Below, piece by piece: positions 20,969 through 27,867 of a DNA stretch of 47,316 nt. Position 1 is the first letter of the stretch. Each line of letters opens with the position of its first letter. The stretch covers positions 1 through 47,316 of IMG/VR virus record IMGVR_UViG_3300013010_000001, one strand, 5' to 3'. The stretch comes from a virus. Made by a program: the position numbers and the translations under genes. Under the pieces are notes generated by a model. It had not been told where the DNA came from and searched no databases. It saw only the letters and a program-made list of their open reading frames with translations.

Positions 20969-21628
20969 TTGAAAACCTGCTACAGCTGTCACGTCGAAAA
21001 ATCATACTCAGAATTCCACAAATGCTCATCTCGCAAGGATGGGTGTCAGAGAGCGTGCAAATTATGCTCTGCTAGGATAAGCGCCGAGCGAAACTCGAAA
21101 AATCCAGAGGTCAGAAAAAAGCAATGGGCTTCGTGGAGCGCCGAAAACAAGGACAAAATAAAAGAAAAAGATGAAAAATATCGTCTCGAAAACAAAGATC
21201 ACGTTACTGCGTACAGGAAAAAATATTACGAAGCTAACAAGGAAAGCATTTTGGCCGTCGGTGCAAAATATCGCGCTGATGATCCGGAGGCGCAAAAGGC
21301 TAGATGCGCCAGATGGGCGAAAGCCAATCCGGAGAAGTGCCGAGCGAAGGAAAGAAAACGCAGAGCGCTCAAGCTAAACGCCGAAGGAAGCCATACGATT
21401 CATGACATAGAAAAGATGTTTTGGCTACAGAAAGGAAAGTGCGCAAATTGCAAGTCAAAGTTGAAAACAGAAGGCAAGGGTGTCTATCACATAGATCACA
21501 TCATGCCGCTCACGAAAGGCGGCGGTGATGGCCCTGACAATCTCCAGCTTCTTTGCCCCGGCTGCAACATAAAGAAAAACGCTAAAGATCCACTTGACTG
21601 GGCCAAGGAAAACGGTAAGCTGCTCTGA
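20969..21628 (+). CDS. HNH homing-type endonuclease B
   Basis: Paralogue of the protein at 6435-7145. Aligning the two puts the start at TTG 20969 (LKTCYSCHVEKS), giving 219 residues; no ATG or strong ribosome site is nearby. Cys4 knuckle (CYSC, CKLC), basic NPE-repeat helices (WAKANPEKCRAKERKRRAL), then HNH: CANCKSKL, YHIDHIMPLTKGGGDGPDNL, LLCPGCNIKK. Inserted between SSB and a small HTH gene. Confidence 0.82.
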   Translation: MKTCYSCHVEKSYSEFHKCSSRKDGCQRACKLCSARISAERNSKNPEVRKKQWASWSAENKDKIKEKDEKYRLENKDHVTAYRKKYYEANKESILAVGAKYRADDPEAQKARCARWAKANPEKCRAKERKRRALKLNAEGSHTIHDIEKMFWLQKGKCANCKSKLKTEGKGVYHIDHIMPLTKGGGDGPDNLQLLCPGCNIKKNAKDPLDWAKENGKLL

Positions 21629-21637
21629 AACCATCCC

Positions 21638-21656
21638 GCCCCGCTAACCACGGGGC
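21638..21656 (+). other. GC-rich hairpin after HNH gene B
   Basis: GCCCCG/CGGGGC with a 7-base loop, 10 bases after the HNH stop. No T-run follows, so it is not a clear intrinsic terminator; it may stabilise the mRNA end or be part of the inserted unit. Confidence 0.4.
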
Positions 21657-21679
21657 AATCCCAATGCCTGGAGGGGCAA

Positions 21680-21865
21680 ATGAAAAAACTAAACAACCAC
21701 ACAAAGCTTACATTTGAAGATGTAGAGCTAATCCGCCAGTTGAACGAATGGAAGAAGTCAGAGATTAAAAGGATTATCTCGATTGCAGGCGACAAGGCTT
21801 TGTCGGAGAAGTTTGGCGTCACTCAAAGCTGCATATCAAACGTTGTCACCTATAAGACGTGGTGA
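21680..21865 (+). CDS. small HTH protein, 61 aa
   Basis: ATG 21680 with GGAGGGG upstream. Residues 30-60 (KRIISIAGDKALSEKFGVTQ, then SCISNVVTYKTW) form a helix-turn-helix ending in TW. The following gene ends the same way, so the two look related. Possibly transcriptional regulators or remnants of homing-enzyme DNA-binding domains. Confidence 0.65.
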   Translation: MKKLNNHTKLTFEDVELIRQLNEWKKSEIKRIISIAGDKALSEKFGVTQSCISNVVTYKTW

Positions 21866-21866
21866 T

Positions 21867-22094
21867 ATGAACAGAGAAGAATATTTGAGCAGGGCATTAG
21901 AACTTGCGCCGCGTGGTCGAGATCTTCCACAATCTAAGCTGCACCCATACCATGTAAGGATAATTCGCGAGCGCAACGGTTATGGCGTTCCTAGATGGGC
22001 ACTAGCAAAGGAGTATGGCGTTCATATCCGAACTATCGACAAGGTTTGCACGTACGAGACGTGGATTAATGTTTCCCCTGCAAGCCACGAATGA
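21867..22094 (+). CDS. small HTH protein, 75 aa
   Basis: Start at ATG 21867 (MNREEYLSRALELAP), one base after the previous stop codon. The C-terminal half (VRIIRERNGYGVPRWALAKE, YGVHIRTIDKVCTYETW) is a homeodomain-like HTH like its neighbour's and like the DNA-binding repeats of phage HNH proteins. The stop lies at the terminator 22093-22127. Confidence 0.65.
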   Translation: MNREEYLSRALELAPRGRDLPQSKLHPYHVRIIRERNGYGVPRWALAKEYGVHIRTIDKVCTYETWINVSPASHE

Positions 22095-22500
22095 CGCCCT
22101 GTAGAAACTTTATTTGGGCGTCTTTGGTTTCGATGAGTCGTCGATGGGCGAGATAATTTTGCTCAGCGACTCGGTCGAGGATGGCAGTTCCTCCATCGCC
22201 CATGCCGGAATCACCGGTAGCTGGCAAACAGGTGGCGCCGATTGACAGCCGCTTAGAACGACTAGCAAGCTCGCTAGCAAGAAGGTCAGTTTTAGCCTTT
22301 GCATCTGATAATTCCTTGCTGGCCTTTGCGTCAGCTTGAGTTACTACGATTGATTGTTCAAGAGTGGCCTGTGCACGATCCTCAGCCTGTTTAAGCGCGA
22401 TACGCGACACGGACGCATCATGCCAAAGGAAGACGACTAACGCGCCACATGCGAGGCCTGAGAGGAAGCGCCAGGGTAGAGCTGTTAGCCAGGCTGGCAT
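22066..22500 (-). CDS. Rz-like i-spanin
   Basis: 144 residues. N-terminal membrane anchor (LSGLACGALVVFLWH), then a long periplasmic coiled-coil (LKQAEDRAQATLEQSIVVTQ, SKELSDAKAKTDLLASELAS) as in Rz. With the embedded o-spanin it bridges inner and outer membranes and fuses them at the end of lysis. Starts 1 base before the lysozyme stop. A lipoprotein gene lies entirely within it in another frame. Confidence 0.88.
   Translation of the reverse strand: MPAWLTALPWRFLSGLACGALVVFLWHDASVSRIALKQAEDRAQATLEQSIVVTQADAKASKELSDAKAKTDLLASELASRSKRLSIGATCLPATGDSGMGDGGTAILDRVAEQNYLAHRRLIETKDAQIKFLQGVIRGLQGKH
22093..22127 (+). terminator. terminator of the recombination operon
   Basis: GACGCCC (22093-22099) pairs with GGGCGTC (22116-22122), followed by TTTGGTTT on the + strand. 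It lies inside the 3' end of the convergent Rz gene. Confidence 0.65.
22110..22304 (-). CDS. Rz1-like o-spanin lipoprotein, embedded in Rz
   Basis: 64 residues in an alternate frame wholly inside Rz. Lipoprotein signal MQRLKLTFLLASLLVVLSGC with lipobox LSGC (Cys20), then a Pro-rich mature part (SAPPVCQLPVIPAW) as in Rz1. Outer-membrane partner of the i-spanin. Confidence 0.88.
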   Translation of the reverse strand: MQRLKLTFLLASLLVVLSGCQSAPPVCQLPVIPAWAMEELPSSTESLSKIISPIDDSSKPKTPK

Positions 22501-22946
22501 TAGGATTCACCCTTGAACATTTTAAGTTCTGCCTTGCGACGACGAACGAGTCCTGCCATCTCAACACCATCGTTTTTCGTCCAGCGAAGCAGTTGAAGCC
22601 CTGCATTCGAATAATAGCCTTCGTTCAACATCTTCAGCAGGGTCGAGCTTTTCAGGCTGCCAATCCCGAGATTGTAGGTGAACGAAACGAGCGCATCGAA
22701 CTGGTATTGAGTCAGCGGAACCTTAACCAGCAGCGACACAGCCTGTTCAAATTTACTCAAGTCGCTAGCAAACCGCTGATCGGCCTTCTCCTTTGTCCAT
22801 ACGGTTCCAGGCCCTATATCCGATCCTGTGCTTCCCCAACCAACGGTGTATGGCTTGCCGTCCTTGCTGCCTGGATCTGGATAAGCCTGGAGCCGCAACG
22901 ACTCGAAGCTATGGATTAGGTCGATACCTGCCTGAGAAGTCTTCAT
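22500..22946 (-). CDS. GH24 (T4-type) lysozyme endolysin
   Basis: 148 residues. Catalytic triad of the family: Glu15 (IHSFESLRLQAY), Asp24 (YPDPG) and Thr34 (PYTVGWGST). FDALVSFTYNLGIGSLKSST is the family's second conserved block. No signal peptide or SAR segment at the N-terminus (MKTSQAGIDLIHS), so release should depend on the holin, which is encoded far away at 3513-3833. Confidence 0.93.
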   Translation of the reverse strand: MKTSQAGIDLIHSFESLRLQAYPDPGSKDGKPYTVGWGSTGSDIGPGTVWTKEKADQRFASDLSKFEQAVSLLVKVPLTQYQFDALVSFTYNLGIGSLKSSTLLKMLNEGYYSNAGLQLLRWTKNDGVEMAGLVRRRKAELKMFKGES

Positions 22947-22987
22947 TCGCCACCTCGAAAATATACATCCATCTTACCAAATAATCC

Positions 22988-23016
22988 TTGACCAATCGCG
23001 GCTACTGGCTTAGAGT
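22988..23016 (+). promoter_or_regulatory. rightward promoter of the second accessory block
   Basis: TTGACC (22988-22993), 17-base spacer, TAGAGT (23011-23016), then AGGAG before the ATG at 23044. It is divergent from the lysozyme gene. Confidence 0.65.
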
Positions 23017-23043
23017 TCGTCTAAGCCAACAGGAGCGCCAAAC

Positions 23044-23295
23044 ATGCATACCAAACAACAAGCTGCATTCGTCCGAGAAATTCATCGCGCAATTTCCTTC
23101 GCAGACGACAAATTCCAGCGTTCGCGCACAAGCGAGTACAAGCATATTTTCGGCATGTTGCGTGGCGCCGTACTGATGGGCCTGCCTTACGAGATGTATT
23201 CGTCTCTTTACAGCCACGTCTGGCAGTGCAAGTTCGACATGGAAGGCGTGGATATGGAAGATCCAGAGCAGGCGCAATTGGATATGGAGGATTGA
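23044..23295 (+). CDS. hypothetical protein, 83 aa
   Basis: First gene after the 22988 promoter. Helical with several Met and aromatics (HIFGMLRGAVLMGLPYEMYS) and an acidic end (MEGVDMEDPEQAQLDMED). Not recognised. Confidence 0.6.
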   Translation: MHTKQQAAFVREIHRAISFADDKFQRSRTSEYKHIFGMLRGAVLMGLPYEMYSSLYSHVWQCKFDMEGVDMEDPEQAQLDMED

Positions 23296-23297
23296 TC

Positions 23298-23468
23298 ATG
23301 AAAACATCAACAATCGGTTTAATCGTAGTAATTTTGGTGGCTGGTTTCGTTATCTCTAACCGGATGAGCTATCAGGATGGGCTAGACGAACAGGTATTTC
23401 GCTGCAAGATGATCGAAGAAGGCACTTATCCGAACGTCGATGGTTTTTTTGAGAGGGTTTGTAAGTGA
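23298..23468 (+). CDS. small single-TM or secreted protein, 56 aa
   Basis: Start at ATG 23298. N-terminal membrane segment (TIGLIVVILVAGFVISNR) and a 35-residue exposed tail with two Cys (VFRCKMIEEG, FFERVCK). Resembles many short phage inner-membrane proteins of unknown function. Confidence 0.6.
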   Translation: MKTSTIGLIVVILVAGFVISNRMSYQDGLDEQVFRCKMIEEGTYPNVDGFFERVCK

Positions 23469-23815
23469 ATATTCCGAATGGATTCAAACTTGTGCCGGTT
23501 GAGCCGACCGAAGAGATGCTCGACGTGATTCGTGCAGGTGGTTACTCATGGCACCTTTACTCTAATCTGCTCGCCGCAGCCCCAACCCCGACGCAACCCA
23601 TCTACGACGAGGCGAAGGAGCGGGAGTTGTTTGAGTCGTTCGTGGTGGGATTCCACCACGGCGCAAAGCTGACTGGTTATGTTCACGACGATCCAGATTA
23701 TCCAGGCCTAAACGGTCAATTCTTATACGAGGACTGGGACGTCCAAAGTGCCTGGGCTGTATGGCAGAAGTGCGCCCAGTCCCGCGTCAAAGCTGGGGAG
23801 GTGGGTCATGAGTGA
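23465..23815 (+). CDS. hypothetical phage protein, 116 aa
   Basis: GTG start at 23465, overlapping the previous TGA (GTGA). Opens with FKLVPVEPTEEMLDVIRAGG, the LVP.EPTEEM signature found in a large family of small phage proteins; ends with a Trp-rich helix (DVQSAWAVWQKCAQ). Role unknown. Confidence 0.7.
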   Translation: MNIPNGFKLVPVEPTEEMLDVIRAGGYSWHLYSNLLAAAPTPTQPIYDEAKERELFESFVVGFHHGAKLTGYVHDDPDYPGLNGQFLYEDWDVQSAWAVWQKCAQSRVKAGEVGHE

Positions 23816-24242
23816 AGTGAAAGAGCATTCGGTAATTTATCTGTCGCCATCGGATGACCCGGAGCGCGAATGGTGTCAGGACGATGTTTGGGAGGAATCA
23901 GTCCGCTACAACCTTGGCGCCGACTTCGACCGGGTAACCGCCGAGCGTGATGCCCTGCAAGCCCTGCTGACCGCAGCGGATGAGCGGGCGGATGTGCTGG
24001 AGGGGTTGTTGCGCGACAGCAAAGACGTGATGTCTGGTATTTGGGATACCTCTTACGACCATGAAGCAGGTGACGTCCTTGCAGCGCTTGACCTGATGGA
24101 ACGCATCGACGCCGCACTCAAGCCAGCAGAGGGTCGCAATGAGCCGAATTGCCTACGGTGTTTGGACAAGAAGACCGTACCGAGCAACCTGGCGGAAGGC
24201 TATGTGATGGACTGCCCCGGCTGCTGCGGCGAGGAAGGCTGA
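23808..24242 (+). CDS. hypothetical protein with coiled coil and zinc-type Cys pairs
   Basis: Start at ATG 23808 (MSEVKEHSVIYLSPSDDPER), 144 residues. N-terminal strand-rich part, coiled coil (VTAERDALQALLTAADERAD), then CLRCLDKK and DCPGC, likely a zinc site. Overlaps the previous gene by 8 bases. Function unknown. Confidence 0.6.
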   Translation: MSEVKEHSVIYLSPSDDPEREWCQDDVWEESVRYNLGADFDRVTAERDALQALLTAADERADVLEGLLRDSKDVMSGIWDTSYDHEAGDVLAALDLMERIDAALKPAEGRNEPNCLRCLDKKTVPSNLAEGYVMDCPGCCGEEG

Positions 24243-24311
24243 CATAACCCAACTCCCCGCCTACTGCTGGTGCCTGCTGGCACTGGCACAACTGATTTGC
24301 TGAGGTGATTT

Positions 24312-24593
24312 ATGAGTCGATTCTGTCTTTGTAACTGTCCCGCCGGTTTCAGCGCTGCGCCTGAGCGGCATGCGCCTGATTGCCCTGGCCGATCCGGTGC
24401 CGGTAAGCCGCGTGCTGTGCTTATCCAATCAACACATCCAAAGCCTGTTCGCTCTGGCGTTATTGCGATGCCTTCCGCGCAAGACGATGGGGTCGAGGGG
24501 CGTGGTTACAAAAAGGCGCTTCTTGATGTTGCCGCTGCGATTGAGGTCGCCGGACATTCCATGCACAACGACCCGCGCCAGGTGAAGCCATGA
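24312..24593 (+). CDS. hypothetical Cys-rich protein, 93 aa
   Basis: GAGGTG upstream of ATG 24312. N-terminal CLCNCPAGFSAAPERHAPDC gives four Cys and a His suited to zinc. The remainder is low-complexity, then a helix (YKKALLDVAAAIEVAGHSMH). Overlaps the next gene by 4 bases. A different-frame ORF inside it is a shadow. Confidence 0.55.
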   Translation: MSRFCLCNCPAGFSAAPERHAPDCPGRSGAGKPRAVLIQSTHPKPVRSGVIAMPSAQDDGVEGRGYKKALLDVAAAIEVAGHSMHNDPRQVKP

Positions 24594-24733
24594 CCACCAA
24601 CCAAACGATTGACGGCGAACAGTCCCCATGTCCGGATTGTGAAGTCGGCACGCTGAAAGAAAAAAACCACGCATGGCACTGCGACTCCTGCGATTTCAGC
24701 GCCCCAGAACAGGATGGTGGTCTCGATGAATAA
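24590..24733 (+). CDS. zinc-ribbon micro-protein, 47 aa
   Basis: ATGA overlap with the previous gene. After MTTNQTIDGE come CPDC and CDSC 16 residues apart, a typical small zinc ribbon. Its first 19-base coding stretch (aaccaaacgattgacggcg) is repeated at the start of the next gene. Unknown role. Confidence 0.6.
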   Translation: MTTNQTIDGEQSPCPDCEVGTLKEKNHAWHCDSCDFSAPEQDGGLDE

Positions 24734-24956
24734 CCAAACGATTGACGGCGTGCCGCGTGATAAGTGCAGGCATTGCGGCTCTACCTCACTGACGTGGTTA
24801 GCCACCAATCAAAACAGGTCTGGCGTGCAAGAGGGCCGACTGCGCACGAATGAGGTGAGCTGCATATTCGTTCTTGGCTGCGATGATTGCTCGGAAACGC
24901 TGCGAGCGGTGAGCGCTGACAAGATCGCCGATCGGCTCAACAAGGCAAAAGACTAA
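24726..24956 (+). CDS. zinc-ribbon protein with NQTIDGVPR N-terminus, 76 aa
   Basis: Start at ATG 24726 (MNNQTIDGVPRDKC). CRHCG and CDDC form a zinc ribbon. The NQTIDGVPR opening is a widely shared N-terminal cassette of phage accessory proteins, usually in front of DUF551 or Lar-like domains. The direct repeat with the preceding gene points to duplication. Confidence 0.65.
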   Translation: MNNQTIDGVPRDKCRHCGSTSLTWLATNQNRSGVQEGRLRTNEVSCIFVLGCDDCSETLRAVSADKIADRLNKAKD

Positions 24957-25297
24957 TGCTCCAGCCATCCCAACTCAGATACCACTGGTACATACTCGGA
25001 AGCAGAGAGGCGCTAAAGAAGCACTTCCGAGTAACCAGCGCCACCCTGACTAAGATTCTCCCAGAAGACAACATCGACAGATTTTGTCGTGGACAGATGA
25101 TCAAGGTTGGGAATATAGTGTGCAAGAGGTGTTCGGCATGCGGTACGGCTCGGGAGCTTTACCGTTTCTGGATGGATGAATACCGCAAGAGTGGATGCCG
25201 TGCGGTTTGCGATATTTGCCGGGAATCAGGAAAGAAGTCACAAGGCTACAACGAGTTTCAGCGGAGGAAAGATGCAGCACAAGGCGCTGTCAAATAA
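24956..25297 (+). CDS. hypothetical zinc-finger protein, 113 aa
   Basis: TAATG overlap with the previous gene. Helical first half (YILGSREALKKHFRVTSATL), then CKRCSACG and CDIC, a likely zinc knuckle, and a basic tail (KKSQGYNEFQRRKDAAQG). The layout resembles the DNA-binding front ends of the HNH proteins here, without a nuclease domain. Confidence 0.6.
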   Translation: MLQPSQLRYHWYILGSREALKKHFRVTSATLTKILPEDNIDRFCRGQMIKVGNIVCKRCSACGTARELYRFWMDEYRKSGCRAVCDICRESGKKSQGYNEFQRRKDAAQGAVK

Positions 25298-25454
25298 ATA
25301 CTACCTTGAGGGCAAGGTGGCGTATCTGGAGAATAAACATGAGTGTCCATACCAGCCAGGCCCAGAAAAAGGAATGTGGCTCGCAGGTGTTGCAGAGATG
25401 CGCGAAGAGCTTAGAGTTTTGCGAGAAAGTTTGCAGTTGCAAGCACGAGCTTAG
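25272..25454 (+). CDS. ribosome modulation factor-like protein
   Basis: Start at ATG 25272 with GGAGG upstream; 60 residues. The centre (EGKVAYLENKHECPYQPGPE, then KGMWLAGVAEMREE) has the RMF pattern G..A......CPY.......W..G. RMF pairs 70S ribosomes into inactive dimers in slow-growing gammaproteobacteria. Phage-borne homologues exist, but their role is untested. The 3' 116 bases are shared with the next gene in another frame. Confidence 0.65.
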   Translation: MQHKALSNKYYLEGKVAYLENKHECPYQPGPEKGMWLAGVAEMREELRVLRESLQLQARA

Positions 25455-25545
25455 TGGTACTGGAGCTATATTCCTTAGAAGCTATGGCGTTCTTTATTGC
25501 AATGAATGTTCAGGTTTACAGAAAATCAAAAGGGTGGTGAAATGA
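25339..25545 (+). CDS. Cys-rich protein overlapping the RMF-like gene
   Basis: ATG 25339 with GGAG 8 bases upstream; 68 residues in a frame different from the RMF-like gene it overlaps for 116 bases. The unique 3' part contains CSCKHELSGTGA and YCNECSGLQKI, a plausible zinc ribbon, and the stop overlaps the next ATG (ATGA). The good ribosome site, zinc pattern and coupling support it. Confidence 0.55.
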   Translation: MSVHTSQAQKKECGSQVLQRCAKSLEFCEKVCSCKHELSGTGAIFLRSYGVLYCNECSGLQKIKRVVK

Positions 25546-25745
25546 GCAATTGGATCAAAACAATCGAGCGCCTGCCAGAATCAGGAGCTATCGTTGATAT
25601 CTATATAGAATCTTCTGGAGAACGCTGGTGCAATTACAAGCTAGTAAATGACCAGACTGGACATCATTTTATCCCTGTAAGCTCTGGGCTTTGCTATGTA
25701 ACAAATGCAACGCACTGGATGTACGCACCGGAGAAGCCAGAATGA
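25542..25745 (+). CDS. DUF551 protein
   Basis: Start at ATG 25542; 67 residues. MSNWIKTIERLPESGAIVDI and the ending THWMYAPEKPE are the two ends of the DUF551 domain. Very common in phage accessory regions; no known function. Confidence 0.85.
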   Translation: MSNWIKTIERLPESGAIVDIYIESSGERWCNYKLVNDQTGHHFIPVSSGLCYVTNATHWMYAPEKPE

Positions 25746-25936
25746 GCCAGAGAATCAAGTTAAAGTTCTTCCCGTTTCCAGATATGGTTGCGGATCTAGT
25801 CGTTAACCTGGCTGAATCAGGTTTCAATATCGAGATGGCACCATGCGAAGGCGATGATTTTAGCGTCTTGATTGCTGAGAGAACATATGAAGGTGAAGAA
25901 TCCGTAGTTCTACCTGATGGACCAACTATCCACTAA
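25742..25936 (+). CDS. hypothetical acidic protein, 64 aa
   Basis: Start at ATG 25742 (MSQRIKLKFFPFPDM), ATGA overlap. Alpha/beta with an acidic C-terminal half (APCEGDDFSVLIAERTYEGE). Last gene of the rightward accessory block. Confidence 0.55.
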   Translation: MSQRIKLKFFPFPDMVADLVVNLAESGFNIEMAPCEGDDFSVLIAERTYEGEESVVLPDGPTIH

Positions 25937-25967
25937 AAGAAATCAACGATTATTAGGCGTCTTGGAT

Positions 25968-26023
25968 AAACTTGTCGAACATCTCCTCGCCCATAGGATG
26001 AGCTTGAAGATGTTCGACAGTTT
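25968..26023. repeat. long inverted repeat between convergent operons
   Basis: TGTCGAACATCT (25973-25984) pairs perfectly with AGATGTTCGACA (26008-26019); the stem extends with AAAC/GTTT after a one-base bulge. The loop is 23 bases. It lies between the end of the rightward accessory block and the tailspike stop. No T-run follows on either strand, so it is at best an atypical terminator. Confidence 0.7.
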
Positions 26024-26034
26024 AGCGTACGGTT

Positions 26035-27867
26035 TTACTCGAACTTGTTACGCAGAACGCTTATCTCAACACCAGTTATTGTTACAGCGGCGTTTGTACC
26101 GTTAATGATAACGACATTCGCAAAACCACCTGTTGCGTAAGCTTGCAAGCTGCATCCCCCGATAAACCGCAACGCGGTGGGGAATAAGCGGTCGTTAACC
26201 GCCGCCCCAGTCATCGGGATCGCCATCTCTACATAGGCGTTTGCCGGTACCGTGCCAGTATAGACGCCAGAAGCGTGACCAGCGTGATAAGACACCACGT
26301 CATAAATCTGTAATTCCTCATTTACTACCATGCCCATTCGGTTATTGTCAGAGGATGCGGCCGAGCCAAGTCGCATAGAAGGTTTCTGACCTGGGTTCGC
26401 CAGCTCATAGTTAATCGCAGCTGTATTTCCCAGAGGGATTAGAGAAAGGTTTACGAAAACCTGACGACCCGGATCGATGAACCTACAAACAAAACCATTG
26501 TTAGTTGGGTTCTCAACACAAAGATTTATCCAGGTTTGACTATAAATCGCAGAGCCCCAGACCGCCCAAAATTTGCAGCCCTCTACGTTTTCTCCAGTGA
26601 ATGTGTTTGTTTCAGACCAGTTGTTGGGCTGTGAGAAGTCATAACCGACCTCACAGTCTGCATAGCTGTTAGTGTCCATAGCGTTGCGGTTTGCCGCACC
26701 GTTGAACTGATGACCAATCAGGCACGGTTTAAAGATATTCTGCGAAACTTTGCAAAGGAACGTCTGCACAAATGTTTCGGGTGTGTGCCCTCTATTCCAT
26801 CGGATACCGATGTAGAAATTCGAAAATTCGTTTCCAGATATGTTGCACTGCATTGCGTTTCGCAAATCAACGCAAACACCGCCACTGGAGGTGCCCGTAC
26901 CGACCAAAGTTAAACGGTTCAATCCGGAGCCGAGACACAGAACCCCAGGCACACCAGCAGGAACGACTGTCTCTACGCAAATCCCGTCACTGAAGGTGAA
27001 GTCGATTCTCGCCCTATACCCACTGGCTGGGCCAGTGATGGTAACGCCTGGGCGCATTAGAATTTTACTTCCGCACAAGTAGGACTTCCGGATTAATACT
27101 TCACCGCCTCCGGAGTTGAAGATAGCCAAACTGGCCGCGTCAAGCTGGGCGAAAAAGTCAGTATTAGCCACGGCGCCGAACTGTTCAATGACGACTTTAC
27201 CGTCGTGTTGGAGCGCGATGCGCACGCCGTCGGAGCCCACAAGCATCGAACCGTTGTCATCCGTCGATGTTGTGTCACCATCCTTACGAATGTAAGGACC
27301 GCCACCACCGTCACCTGGAGTAGTATGCCCAAGCGCGAATACGGCTTTAGGACCAGTAAGCTTGATAGCAGAGCGAACACCGGCAAGGTTGTCCACAACG
27401 CGTATGCCACCATAAATGCTATCAATGCCCTTTCCAATATCAGGAGACGCCAGGTCCTGCCTAAGACTGGAATCTCCGACTAATTTAAAATTGTCGCCTT
27501 CTATCGCCCAGTTTCCGGTTGTTACATATGGAGACTCAATTGATGCAGGGACCGTTGACTTTAACGCGTAAGGCTGACCCTGATAATCTACCGTTTGCGA
27601 GTGGGAGACAATCGAAATGCCAGCTGCATACTCGCCTATCGACGAAAAACCTGATGCGTCTAAAAAAGCTTTGAATATTTCAGCCCTTTGCGCTTGCGAG
27701 AAGTTAAATTGAGCAGACATTCCCTCGTAAGTGAGCAAATTACGGCCAGTGCGCGTGATCGTTTCAGTGGCTAAGCTATTAATCAACTCGTCCAATGTTT
27801 GGGTATTGTCGAACCGGTCTCTCGCATCACCGGAAGGAACGGGATTTCCAGTATTATAAGTTGTCAT
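26035..27867 (-). CDS. tailspike / receptor-binding beta-helix protein
   Basis: 610 residues. The N-terminal 60 residues (NPVPSGDARDRFDNTQTLDE, then LINS) are the adaptor found on many tailspikes and depolymerases, which docks on the tail. A linker is followed by a right-handed beta-helix style region (GGGEVLIRKSYLCGSKILMR, ISGNEFSNFYIGIRWNRG, ENVEGCKFWAVWG) and a C-terminal beta domain. Expected role: recognition and possibly cleavage of surface polysaccharide. It overlaps the next upstream gene by 4 bases. Confidence 0.85.
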   Translation of the reverse strand: MTTYNTGNPVPSGDARDRFDNTQTLDELINSLATETITRTGRNLLTYEGMSAQFNFSQAQRAEIFKAFLDASGFSSIGEYAAGISIVSHSQTVDYQGQPYALKSTVPASIESPYVTTGNWAIEGDNFKLVGDSSLRQDLASPDIGKGIDSIYGGIRVVDNLAGVRSAIKLTGPKAVFALGHTTPGDGGGGPYIRKDGDTTSTDDNGSMLVGSDGVRIALQHDGKVVIEQFGAVANTDFFAQLDAASLAIFNSGGGEVLIRKSYLCGSKILMRPGVTITGPASGYRARIDFTFSDGICVETVVPAGVPGVLCLGSGLNRLTLVGTGTSSGGVCVDLRNAMQCNISGNEFSNFYIGIRWNRGHTPETFVQTFLCKVSQNIFKPCLIGHQFNGAANRNAMDTNSYADCEVGYDFSQPNNWSETNTFTGENVEGCKFWAVWGSAIYSQTWINLCVENPTNNGFVCRFIDPGRQVFVNLSLIPLGNTAAINYELANPGQKPSMRLGSAASSDNNRMGMVVNEELQIYDVVSYHAGHASGVYTGTVPANAYVEMAIPMTGAAVNDRLFPTALRFIGGCSLQAYATGGFANVVIINGTNAAVTITGVEISVLRNKFE

